From positions 293 through 13,543 of the forward strand of contig AWOE01000026.1 in assembly GCA_000494145.1 (NCBI GenBank): 13,251 bases of DNA, read 5' to 3'. The translations under genes and the position numbers were made by a program. Position 1 is the stretch's first letter. Each line of letters begins with the position of its first letter. The notes beneath the pieces were generated by a model. The model worked only from the letters and a program-made list of their open reading frames with translations. It ran no database searches and was not told where the DNA came from. The DNA is from Candidatus Calditenuaceae archaeon JGI OTU-1. Its GTDB lineage: Archaea; Thermoproteota; Nitrososphaeria_A; Caldarchaeales; Calditenuaceae. Below are positions 1 through 5,849 of the stretch, piece by piece.

Positions 1-590
1 TAACCAGGACCTTCAGGATCCAGTCGAGGGACGTGCTGCTGCGGAGGTTCGACGTCCAGATCGAGGGCGTGGGCCCCGGTGTCTTCCTTGCCTCGGTGGT
101 CTTCGTGGCGGTAACGTTGACGGCCCTTGTGCTGCTGCTCCACAGGACGAGGTTCGGCGTCGCGATGAGGGCCGCGATAGAGAACCCGATGCTGGCTGGC
201 ACACTCGGCGTCAACGTCAAGCTGGTCTACCTCTTCTCCTGGTTCCTCGCCGGAGGTCTCGCCGGCGTCTCGGGCGTCCTCCTGGGGCTCCACTTCCAGC
301 AGGACCCGGCCTTCGGCTCGAGGATGCTCGTCAGCATCTTCGCCTCGAGCATACTCGGGGGCCTCTCGAGCATCTACGGCGCCGTCCTCGGCGGCTACAT
401 GATAGGGCTCGTCGAGGTCTACGGAATCTTCCAGCTCTCGAGGATCGTGGGGGGATGGATACTGCCCTACAGGATCGTCTTCCCGTTGCTGATAATGGCC
501 GTCACGCTCCTCGTCTTCCCCCGGGGTCTCTCAGGCCTGCGTCTGTCCGCAGTCGTCTCGAGGTTCAGGAGAGGGGGTGTGACGCCTTGA
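1..590 (+). CDS. livH: Branched-chain amino-acid ABC transporter permease, LivH-type (3' part)
   Basis: C-terminal 195 codons of a LivH-family inner-membrane permease; the reading frame is open through the left edge, so the start lies outside the window. LivH pairs with LivM to form the membrane channel of ABC importers for branched-chain or other amino acids. The visible part has a transmembrane segment, then a cytoplasmic loop with RTRFGVAMRA and the EAA-like AAIENPMLAGTLGVNV, which contacts the ATPases, followed by several hydrophobic helices including FLAGGLAGVSGVLLG and SILGGLSSIYGAVLGGYMIG. The end LLVFPRGLSGL is typical of the family. The stop codon overlaps the TTG start of the LivM gene (TTGA), implying translational coupling. 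The ATPase (LivG/LivF) and binding-protein genes are not downstream and are presumably upstream. Substrate cannot be read from the sequence. Confidence 0.9.
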   Translation, partial: TRTFRIQSRDVLLRRFDVQIEGVGPGVFLASVVFVAVTLTALVLLLHRTRFGVAMRAAIENPMLAGTLGVNVKLVYLFSWFLAGGLAGVSGVLLGLHFQQDPAFGSRMLVSIFASSILGGLSSIYGAVLGGYMIGLVEVYGIFQLSRIVGGWILPYRIVFPLLIMAVTLLVFPRGLSGLRLSAVVSRFRRGGVTP

Positions 591-1744
591 TCGAATATGA
601 GGCCCTGGGGTCCGCCTACATCTTCCTCGTGAACCTCCTCGCCTTCCTGGCGATCTACCTCATCGTCAACCTCTCGCTCGAGCTCGAGTACGGCAAGACG
701 GGGATTCCGAACTTCGGGAAGGTCCTCAGCGTCGCGGCAGGTGCCTTCGTCGCCGGTTCGGTCCCCGGCAGGCTCCTGGGGCAACTGTTCAACGTCTACG
801 GCGGCGTGGCAGGGATAACGGACCCTGTAGTTGCGGAGTGCATCAGGGGCCTCTCGCCCCAGAAGCCCTCCATCCTCAACCAGACGGAATACATCGAGGA
901 CAACGTGGTGATCGTGACGTGCGTCAACAAGGTCCTTGCGGCCAACCCCGTGCTCTCGTTCGGGACGCTGGTCCTCACGCTATTGCTGGCTGCGGCTGTG
1001 GGAGCGGCCCTCGGGCTCGTCGCCTCGTATCCGGCGCTCAGGCTGAAGGAGGACTACCTAGCGATGACATTGCTGGCCTTCGGCGAGTTCCTCACGGCGA
1101 TCGGGTACTACACGAGGGACATCGTGGGCGGGACGCTCGGCGTCAGCGTCGTCGACCCGTTCGGATGGGTGGGAGGCGAGTTCAGGTACCTCACGGCGAC
1201 CCTGATAATCGCGATCGTTGCGGGGTTCGTGGTCCTCTACGTCCGTCTCGTATCGAGGTCGCCGCTGGGCAGGGCCCTGAGGGCGATGAGGGACCAGGAG
1301 GTGGCGGCGGAGGTGCTGGGGAAGGACACGGTGGCGCTGAGGAGGAACGTGCTGATGGTGAGCTCGGCGATCGCCGCAATAGGCGGCTCCCTCTGGGCTT
1401 TCTACGCAGGGGGCGTCATCGCGACGGCGTACGACAGGGCCACCTGGACCTTCCTGCCTTGGGTGATGGTGATACTCGGAGGGGCCGGGAACGAGGTGGG
1501 CGTTCTGCTCGGGACCGCCGTCTACATAACCGCGAGGATGCTGATCGACCAGTACAAGGGCCTTCTGGAGCCCGTGTTGCCCTTCAGCGTGATCTGGCTC
1601 GACCGGCTGCTGATGGGGATCGTCCTGATCCTCATCTTGATCGCGAGGCCTCAGGGGATTCTGCCCGAGAAGCCGGTCTACCCGCTGGGAAGGATGAAGG
1701 TGAGGAGGATCGTGGAGGCCGTCAAATCGAAGGCGAGGTCCTGA
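587..1744 (+). CDS. livM: Branched-chain amino-acid ABC transporter permease, LivM-type
   Basis: 385-residue permease, partner of the preceding LivH-type protein. The start is TTG at 587, chosen because it overlaps the LivH stop (TTGA) and has a G-rich ribosome-binding site (GAGGGGGTG, 572-579) at suitable distance; the frame is open further upstream inside livH but that part looks non-coding. Family signatures are GIPNFGKVLSVAAGAFVAG (residues 39-57), SYPALRLKEDYLAMTLLAFGE (about 147-167), the cytoplasmic coupling loop SPLGRALRAMRDQEVAAEVLG, and the closing RPQGILPEK. Between the first helices and the segment at about 123 there is a hydrophilic stretch of some 60 residues (60-122) with cysteines C85 and C112, likely outside the membrane and longer than in the typical bacterial LivM. 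The C-terminus is basic, fitting a cytoplasmic end. Confidence 0.9.
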   Translation: MIEYEALGSAYIFLVNLLAFLAIYLIVNLSLELEYGKTGIPNFGKVLSVAAGAFVAGSVPGRLLGQLFNVYGGVAGITDPVVAECIRGLSPQKPSILNQTEYIEDNVVIVTCVNKVLAANPVLSFGTLVLTLLLAAAVGAALGLVASYPALRLKEDYLAMTLLAFGEFLTAIGYYTRDIVGGTLGVSVVDPFGWVGGEFRYLTATLIIAIVAGFVVLYVRLVSRSPLGRALRAMRDQEVAAEVLGKDTVALRRNVLMVSSAIAAIGGSLWAFYAGGVIATAYDRATWTFLPWVMVILGGAGNEVGVLLGTAVYITARMLIDQYKGLLEPVLPFSVIWLDRLLMGIVLILILIARPQGILPEKPVYPLGRMKVRRIVEAVKSKARS

Positions 1745-1760
1745 AAGCGAGCCCAAGCCC

Positions 1761-1766
1761 AAATAC
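1761..1766 (+). promoter_or_regulatory. Weak TATA-like box of the oxidoreductase gene
   Basis: AAATAC in otherwise GC-rich DNA, centred about 26 bases before the ATG at 1790. The spacing fits a leaderless archaeal transcript, but the match to a TATA box is weak; readthrough from livM is also possible. Confidence 0.35.
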
Positions 1767-1789
1767 CCGTGGGTTATGATGGGACTCCG

Positions 1790-2968
1790 ATGGCCGAGCA
1801 CGCTGAGTTCCTCGTGGTGGGCGGGGGTTCGACCGGCACCGCCATCGCCTACTACCTCTCGCTCGTGGCAGGAAAGGAGGTCCTTCTGCTCGAGGCCAAC
1901 AGGGTGGGTTCGGGGCAGACGGGCTACTCGACCGCGATCATCAGGCTCCACTACAGCACGCCGGAGGTCGCTAGGATGGCGCTGGAGAGCTACCGCGTCT
2001 TCGAGCGCTTCGAGGACCTGGTCGGAGGGAGCTGCGGCTTCAGGAGGGTCGGATTCGTTCTCGCGGTCCCGGAGGGGTTGAGGGAGGGCCTTGAGAGGAA
2101 CGTCTCGATGCTCCGGTCTATGGGCGTCGAGACCTGGGCGGTCTCACCGGAGGAGCTGAAGGATCTGATGCCGTGGGTCGACGTGGAGGGGATCGCGGCC
2201 GCCGCCTACGAGCCAGGTTCGGGCTTCGCTGACCCCACCGAGACCGCGCTGTCCTTCGCGAGGGCCGCTGCGGAGAACGGAGCCCGCGTCGTCGAGGGCG
2301 AGAGGGTGACGAAGGTGGTCGTCGAGGGAGGTGAGGTGAAGAGGGTCCTGACGGAGAAGGGCGAGTACGTGCCGGGAACGCTCATCCTGGCCACAGGCGT
2401 CTGGACCCAGCAGCTGGCCTCGACCTTCGGGAGGACCGTACCGATGAAGGTGCTGAGGGAGGAGATTGGCGTCTTCACGCGCCCCGAGGACTTCAGGGGG
2501 GAGCATCCGGTCTTCGCGGACCTCGGCATGGACTTCTACATGAGGCCCCACGGTGAAGCCGAGACCTACGTCGGATCGATCGAGCCCCCGCCGACGGCGC
2601 TCGCCTCTCAGGACGAGGGAGGTAGGCCGATCTCGAGGGAGACGTACATGGCCTACCACGAGAGGATCTCCCGCAGGTTCCCCGCCTTCGAGAGGTCGCC
2701 CCATCAGCCTAGGGGATGGACGGGGCTTTACGACGTGACGCCCGACTGGCATCCTGTGATCTGCAGGGACCCCGAGGTCTCCAACCTGATATGGGCCTTC
2801 GGTCTCAGCGGCCACGGCTTCAAGCTGGCACCCGCCATAGGGATGTCGGTAAGGGACCTGGCCCTGGGGAAGAGGCCCGAGTTCTTCGAGCCCGACCACT
2901 TCGCGATGGAAAGGTTCGCGAGGGGCAGAGGCATCATCACCACCTACGGGATCGGCGTGGTCTCCTGA
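1790..2968 (+). CDS. FAD-dependent amine/amino-acid oxidoreductase (DAO family, sarcosine oxidase-like)
   Basis: 392-residue flavoprotein of the D-amino-acid oxidase/glycine oxidase/sarcosine oxidase superfamily, which oxidises C-N bonds of amino acids or N-methyl amino acids. The N-terminal FAD-binding Rossmann motif is VVGGGSTGTAIAYYL (G11-G16), with E35 at the end of beta-2 for the ribose. GSGQTGYSTAIIRLHYSTPE (40-59) resembles the segment after it in sarcosine oxidase beta subunits. The C-terminal FAD/substrate region has GLYDVTPDWHP (312-322) and GLSGHGFKLAP (338-348), both diagnostic of DAO proteins. I chose ATG 1790 over GTG 1769 because the N-terminus then fits the family and a weak TATA-like box lies 26 bases upstream. 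It sits 45 bases after livM and 12 bases before an EamA transporter gene, suggesting linked amino-acid metabolism. The true substrate and electron acceptor are unknown. Confidence 0.88.
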   Translation: MAEHAEFLVVGGGSTGTAIAYYLSLVAGKEVLLLEANRVGSGQTGYSTAIIRLHYSTPEVARMALESYRVFERFEDLVGGSCGFRRVGFVLAVPEGLREGLERNVSMLRSMGVETWAVSPEELKDLMPWVDVEGIAAAAYEPGSGFADPTETALSFARAAAENGARVVEGERVTKVVVEGGEVKRVLTEKGEYVPGTLILATGVWTQQLASTFGRTVPMKVLREEIGVFTRPEDFRGEHPVFADLGMDFYMRPHGEAETYVGSIEPPPTALASQDEGGRPISRETYMAYHERISRRFPAFERSPHQPRGWTGLYDVTPDWHPVICRDPEVSNLIWAFGLSGHGFKLAPAIGMSVRDLALGKRPEFFEPDHFAMERFARGRGIITTYGIGVVS

Positions 2969-2980
2969 GGAAAGGAGGAC

Positions 2981-3844
2981 TTGAGGCTGAACCTCCACCT
3001 GATCGAGGGAGCGCTCGCCGGGGCCTTCTTCGGGACCTCCGCCGTCTTCGTCAGGCTGATGCCCGACCTTTCGGCCACGTCGATCTCGTTCTTCAGGCTC
3101 GGCCTCTCCGCCGTCTTCCTCGTCGTAGGGCATGCCCTGCTGAAGGGGAACGTGCCCCTGCCGTCGAACGTGGGAGCGAGGAGGCTCATCGCCATGGGGG
3201 CGCTGCTGGGGCTCCACGTCTTGCTCTTCACCGCAGCCGTCAAGCTCACCGCCGTCCTCAACGCGGCGGTCCTCGTCAACACCACGCCCATCTGGGCCAT
3301 AGCCATCTCGTACGCCCTCTGGAGGCAGGTCCCTGACCGGACCGCGCTGCTCGGGACGGCCCTCGCCATCGCCGGCGTCACCGTCATCTCCGGCTCCCAG
3401 CTCGCCCTCTCCCCCGGTAACCTGATCGGGGACTTCCTCGCGATGCTCTCAGCCGCCATGTGGGCCCTCTACCTCGTCGTCGCCAGGCCCGTCAGGCAGT
3501 CCGGGAACCCGCTGGTCCTGCTGCCCTACGTCTACGGAACGGCCGCCCTGACGATCGCGGCCTCCTCGCCGGCGACCGGTGAGGTGATGAGGCTCCCCAC
3601 CTCGGCCGAGCTGGCCCCTTTGTTGGGGCAGGCCCTCCTTCCGACGACGCTCGGTCACACCCTCCAGTTCTCCTCGCTGAGGGGATTGACGCCCCATCAG
3701 GCCTCGACCCTGGCCCTCCTCGAGCCGGTGGTGGCTTCGGCCCTCGCCGCGGCCTTCCTTCAGGAGATGCCCCGCCCTGAGCTGGTCGCCGGAGCCTCTC
3801 TCGTCATAACGGGCATCTACTTCGTCGCCTCTAGGGTCCGATAG
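2981..3844 (+). CDS. EamA/DMT-family membrane transporter
   Basis: 287-residue, about ten-helix transporter of the drug/metabolite transporter superfamily, made of two EamA halves (about 5-140 and 147-285). Members move amino acids, metabolites or drugs, often as exporters. Family-like segments are ALAGAFFGTSAVFVRL near the start, SFFRLGLSAVFL (36-47), NAAVLVNTTPIWAI (94-107), DFLAMLSAAMWALYLV at the start of the second half, and LLEPVVASALAAAFLQE (246-262). The start is TTG at 2981, with GGAGG at 2974-2978 just upstream; the spacing is short but no better start exists nearby. It follows the oxidoreductase by 12 bases and is very likely co-transcribed, so it may carry the substrate or product of that enzyme. 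Direction and substrate are not visible in the sequence. Confidence 0.88.
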   Translation: MRLNLHLIEGALAGAFFGTSAVFVRLMPDLSATSISFFRLGLSAVFLVVGHALLKGNVPLPSNVGARRLIAMGALLGLHVLLFTAAVKLTAVLNAAVLVNTTPIWAIAISYALWRQVPDRTALLGTALAIAGVTVISGSQLALSPGNLIGDFLAMLSAAMWALYLVVARPVRQSGNPLVLLPYVYGTAALTIAASSPATGEVMRLPTSAELAPLLGQALLPTTLGHTLQFSSLRGLTPHQASTLALLEPVVASALAAAFLQEMPRPELVAGASLVITGIYFVASRVR

Positions 3845-3855
3845 CGACCTCCAAT

Positions 3856-3873
3856 AGAAGCGATGAAGCTTCT
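3856..3873. repeat. 6-bp inverted repeat upstream of the AbrB-like gene
   Basis: AGAAGC, six-base spacer GATGAA, then GCTTCT. It lies directly upstream of the TATA-like box at 3877-3883 and downstream of the eamA stop codon. It could be an operator, perhaps for the AbrB-like protein itself. No T-run follows immediately, so a terminator is less likely. Confidence 0.45.
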
Positions 3874-3876
3874 AAG

Positions 3877-3883
3877 TTATTAA
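3877..3883 (+). promoter_or_regulatory. TATA-like box of the AbrB-like gene
   Basis: TTATTAA, centred 26-27 bases before ATG 3907 and 20-21 before ATG 3901. By the spacing seen elsewhere in this window it favours 3907 as the leaderless start. Confidence 0.55.
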
Positions 3884-3906
3884 GTGAGGCATATCAGGTT
3901 ATGCGC

Positions 3907-4167
3907 ATGGAGTCTCAGAGCCCCTCGGAGGTCGTGCAGATCGACAGGTCCGTCCGTAAGTACTGGCGCGTAAAGGTCCCCAAGAAGATGGCGGAGGGCG
4001 CCGTCGAGGCGGTGATAGAGCTGGGAGGGGAGAGGTGGGTGGTCCCGATAGACAGGTACGGACGGGTCTACGTCCCTTCTCAGCTCCGTGAGAACATCGG
4101 CAAGCACAAGTCCATCACCCTCCGCAGGGAGGGGAAGAAGGTCGTCCTCCGGCCCAGGCCCTTCTGA
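3907..4167 (+). CDS. Small AbrB/SpoVT-like protein with two related halves
   Basis: 86-residue basic protein. The C-terminal half (about 46-83) reads PIDRYGRVYVPSQLRENIG and ends KVVLRP, matching the swapped-hairpin AbrB motif (D-x-x-G-R-V-x-x-P-x-x-L-R). Proteins with this fold are DNA-binding transcription regulators or antitoxins. The N-terminal half is a degenerate copy: VQIDR (10-14) aligns with VPIDR (46-50), and RVKVPKKM (21-28) with RVYVPSQL. The duplication would give a single-chain double-hairpin unit. I chose ATG 3907 from the TATA spacing; ATG 3901 (two more residues) is possible. The gene has its own promoter and an inverted repeat at 3856-3873, so autoregulation is plausible. 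No toxin gene is visible next to it, since the neighbour is a convergent small membrane protein 14 bases away. Confidence 0.75.
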   Translation: MESQSPSEVVQIDRSVRKYWRVKVPKKMAEGAVEAVIELGGERWVVPIDRYGRVYVPSQLRENIGKHKSITLRREGKKVVLRPRPF

Positions 4168-4181
4168 ACACGCTACCTTTC

Positions 4182-4376
4182 TCAGCGCGGGAACTTCCCC
4201 TTCAATGCCAGCGCTATCAGCAGCGCGTTCCAGAGCAGGGTCAGTCCCAGCCAGACGACGATCCAAACCCTCCCTATGCCCTGTAAGTGTTGATTGAGGA
4301 ATACGAACAGCAGAACCGGTAAAGCTAGAGCGACGGCCAGCTGCGTCGCCTTGGCGAAGACCTGCACGGAGCTCAA
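4182..4376 (-). CDS. Small two-helix membrane protein, function unknown
   Basis: 64-residue hydrophobic protein with two predicted transmembrane helices (about 9-27 and 36-58) joined by a short loop with NQHLQGIGR. The C-terminus KGKFPR is basic, so both ends are probably cytoplasmic. I do not recognise the family. The start is TTG at 4376; GTG three codons later is an alternative. It is the last gene of a minus-strand set after sec61-beta and an 85-residue unknown, with a 41-base gap and no A/T-rich promoter upstream, so co-transcription is likely. It is convergent with the AbrB-like gene. Confidence 0.55.
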   Translation of the reverse strand: MSSVQVFAKATQLAVALALPVLLFVFLNQHLQGIGRVWIVVWLGLTLLWNALLIALALKGKFPR

Positions 4377-4417
4377 GGTTCCTACCTGAGGCAGTGGGTG
4401 CTCATGCTCGGAGACCT

Positions 4418-4675
4418 TCAGAAGGCCTTCCTCTTGACGTCCTTTATCACGTCCTTAATCGCCTCCGAGGGCTCGCGCACCAGAACCTCGAGCTTGTGGT
4501 CCTCCGACTCCCTGATCCGCCTGCTGGCCGAGCCGAGCTCCTCAAGGCTCCTCGAGGCCCTTTCCCTGATGGACCTGCTGATCCCCACAGCCTCGACTAT
4601 CACCGGCGACCTGACGACCTCCGACCTGAAGCCCCTAACCCTGAGCCTCGTGTCGATCGAAAGCAACCCAACCAC
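4418..4675 (-). CDS. Hypothetical protein, 85 residues, next to sec61-beta
   Basis: The GTG start (4675) follows the sec61-beta stop codon with no gap, a layout that suggests translational coupling. The protein is highly charged and rich in Arg, Glu and Ser, without membrane segments or cysteines. The N-terminal third (IDTRLRVRGFRSEVV, SPVIVEAVGIS) could form beta strands; the rest (about 33-56 and 69-80) looks helical. I do not recognise a family. Coding is supported by the immediate junction with sec61-beta and by the lack of a competing frame with better family matches on the other strand. Any role in protein export is only a guess from position. Confidence 0.55.
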   Translation of the reverse strand: MVGLLSIDTRLRVRGFRSEVVRSPVIVEAVGISRSIRERASRSLEELGSASRRIRESEDHKLEVLVREPSEAIKDVIKDVKRKAF

Positions 4676-4849
4676 CTACACAGGGAAGAATTTGGTCAGG
4701 ATGACCACGCCCACGATCAGAGCGGCCCCAGCTATCAGGACGACCTCCGGCCTCAGCTTGAGGCCCTTTCCCTCTTCCTCGAAGAACCTGAGGAGCCCTG
4801 CCCCAGTCGCCGGCATGGGAGCCTCCCTTCTCCTCCTCCTTCCCGACAT
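4676..4849 (-). CDS. Preprotein translocase subunit Sec61-beta (archaeal SecG-like)
   Basis: 57-residue tail-anchored protein. The N-terminus (MSGRRRRREAPMPATGAGLL) is basic and followed by RFFEEEGKGLKLRPEVV, the conserved amphipathic stretch just before the membrane in archaeal Sec61-beta; one transmembrane helix spans about 36-52 and the protein ends FFPV. It is the non-essential third subunit of the SecYE-beta translocon, at the cytoplasmic membrane. The length is normal for archaea. ATG 4849 is supported by a TATA-like box centred 27 bases upstream, with no leader. It is first in a likely minus-strand operon with the 85-residue and 64-residue genes. secY and secE are not in this window. 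Confidence 0.93.
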   Translation of the reverse strand: MSGRRRRREAPMPATGAGLLRFFEEEGKGLKLRPEVVLIAGAALIVGVVILTKFFPV

Positions 4850-4873
4850 CCGGAGACGCCTCCGTTCTCCGAG

Positions 4874-4879
4874 AAATTA
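4874..4879 (-). promoter_or_regulatory. TATA-like box of sec61-beta
   Basis: On the minus strand the box reads TAATTT within CTCTAATTTCTC, centred about 27 bases before ATG 4849; expected leaderless transcription start at or next to the ATG. Confidence 0.6.
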
Positions 4880-4916
4880 GAGTTTTCGCCGTGCTGCGAT
4901 CGGATCACAGGACAGT

Positions 4917-5702
4917 TCAGGCGCGCCGGGCACCAGATTCCTGCTCGACGGACTTCTTCCTCCTTCTCCTCGGCTCCTCAGCCTCCGAGAACCAGAAGGG
5001 CCTGTCCTCGACCGAGACGGTCCGCGCGTAGAAGAACTTCATGTCGGTCACCCTGTCGGTGAACTCGGTGTCCTCGCCTCCCTCCGACGCCATGTACCTG
5101 ATGAAGCCGGCGTGGGGTGCGCCCTCGAGCTCGACGTAGATGAAGACCGGAAGCGCGCTGGCCTCGTAGTAGTCGAAGAAGGGCATGAGCACGCCCAATA
5201 CGGCCTTTCCGTTCACGTCGAACCTCAGTATGGGAGGCTGCTGGCCGTCGTAGGAGGCTACCATGAGGAGCCTAAGGAGCGATGGCAGGTTTGAGGTCCT
5301 CGTCAGCACAGGCATCTCGACGTGGGGCCTCGCCTTGCCCGAGATGGCTTCCACGAGGAACCTCGGTGGCTGGTCCAAGTCGACAACCGGCGCGTAATGG
5401 AATTTGGGGTCGTCGTTCTGCTTCGTGAAGAAGACCTCCTCCCGGTCGATGAAGCGGTACGCGACGTAGGCCTCAACCGGCTCGCCCTCCGACAACGTCG
5501 TGTAGAAGAATATCGGCAGGCTGCTCTTCCAGTAAGGTATCGAGTACATCGTCCCGAGGATCTTGGTGCGCCCGTGGACGAAGTGCCAGAAGAGGGTCTG
5601 CTGCTCCGTTCCGACCAGCGTCAGCCTCGCCAGGTTCAGCAGGTCCTGCACCCTCATAGCGACCGGCGGCTTCAGCCTCAACGCCGATCCGAGCACCCCC
5701 AT
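4917..5702 (-). CDS. Unknown protein with two tandem copies of one domain
   Basis: 261-residue protein of unrecognised family. It consists of two related units, about 22-119 and 141-241. Matching blocks are LARLTLVG / LLRLLMVA, KILGTMYS..SLPIFFYT (47-68) / AVLGVLMP..ALPVFIYV (167-190), and DPKFHYAPVVDLDQPPRFLVEA's counterpart DMKFFYARTVSVEDRPFWFSEA (98-119 / 220-241). Each unit looks like a mixed beta-rich soluble domain; the C-terminal tail (RRRRKK) is strongly basic. No signal peptide, cysteines or catalytic motif stand out. I chose ATG 5702 rather than ATG 5753 because TTATAT lies 26 bases upstream of 5702, as in other leaderless genes here; the longer form would place that TATA-like box inside the coding region. 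It is followed by sec61-beta, which has its own promoter. Confidence 0.75.
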   Translation of the reverse strand: MGVLGSALRLKPPVAMRVQDLLNLARLTLVGTEQQTLFWHFVHGRTKILGTMYSIPYWKSSLPIFFYTTLSEGEPVEAYVAYRFIDREEVFFTKQNDDPKFHYAPVVDLDQPPRFLVEAISGKARPHVEMPVLTRTSNLPSLLRLLMVASYDGQQPPILRFDVNGKAVLGVLMPFFDYYEASALPVFIYVELEGAPHAGFIRYMASEGGEDTEFTDRVTDMKFFYARTVSVEDRPFWFSEAEEPRRRRKKSVEQESGARRA

Positions 5703-5724
5703 TAATCCGGTCTCAGAGCTCCGC

Positions 5725-5730
5725 ATATAA
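5725..5730 (-). promoter_or_regulatory. TATA box deciding the start of the duplicated-domain gene
   Basis: On the minus strand GGTTATATGCGG, with TTATAT centred 26 bases before ATG 5702. It lies downstream of the alternative ATG at 5753 and so argues against that longer start. Confidence 0.55.
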
Positions 5731-5849
5731 CCCATCTCCCTCTTCAGCGACATCGCCTGCCCTCGTCCCCTCGTAGCCGGTTAACGGAAGCACCTCCACC
5801 GGAAGCGAGACTATCGTGAGATTTTCGGGGCCATGCGGGGATAGATCGT

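Noticed and set aside
455..586. Upstream extension of livM to ATG 455 inside livH.
   Set aside because: The added 44 residues are not membrane-like, and the TTG at 587 overlaps the livH stop with a good ribosome-binding site.
1058..1951. Long minus-strand open frame opposite livM and the oxidoreductase start.
   Set aside because: Translation is rich in Arg, Pro, His and Gly with no recognisable family; it is the antisense shadow expected in GC-rich DNA with strong codon bias.
2144..3217. 357-codon minus-strand frame opposite the oxidoreductase and EamA genes.
   Set aside because: Both plus-strand genes have full family motifs here; the antisense translation is low-complexity and unlike any protein.
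5785..5806. Two copies of CGGAAGC spaced 15 bases apart upstream of the duplicated-domain gene.
   Set aside because: Seven-base direct repeats are expected by chance in a window of this size, and the pair does not line up with the promoter.
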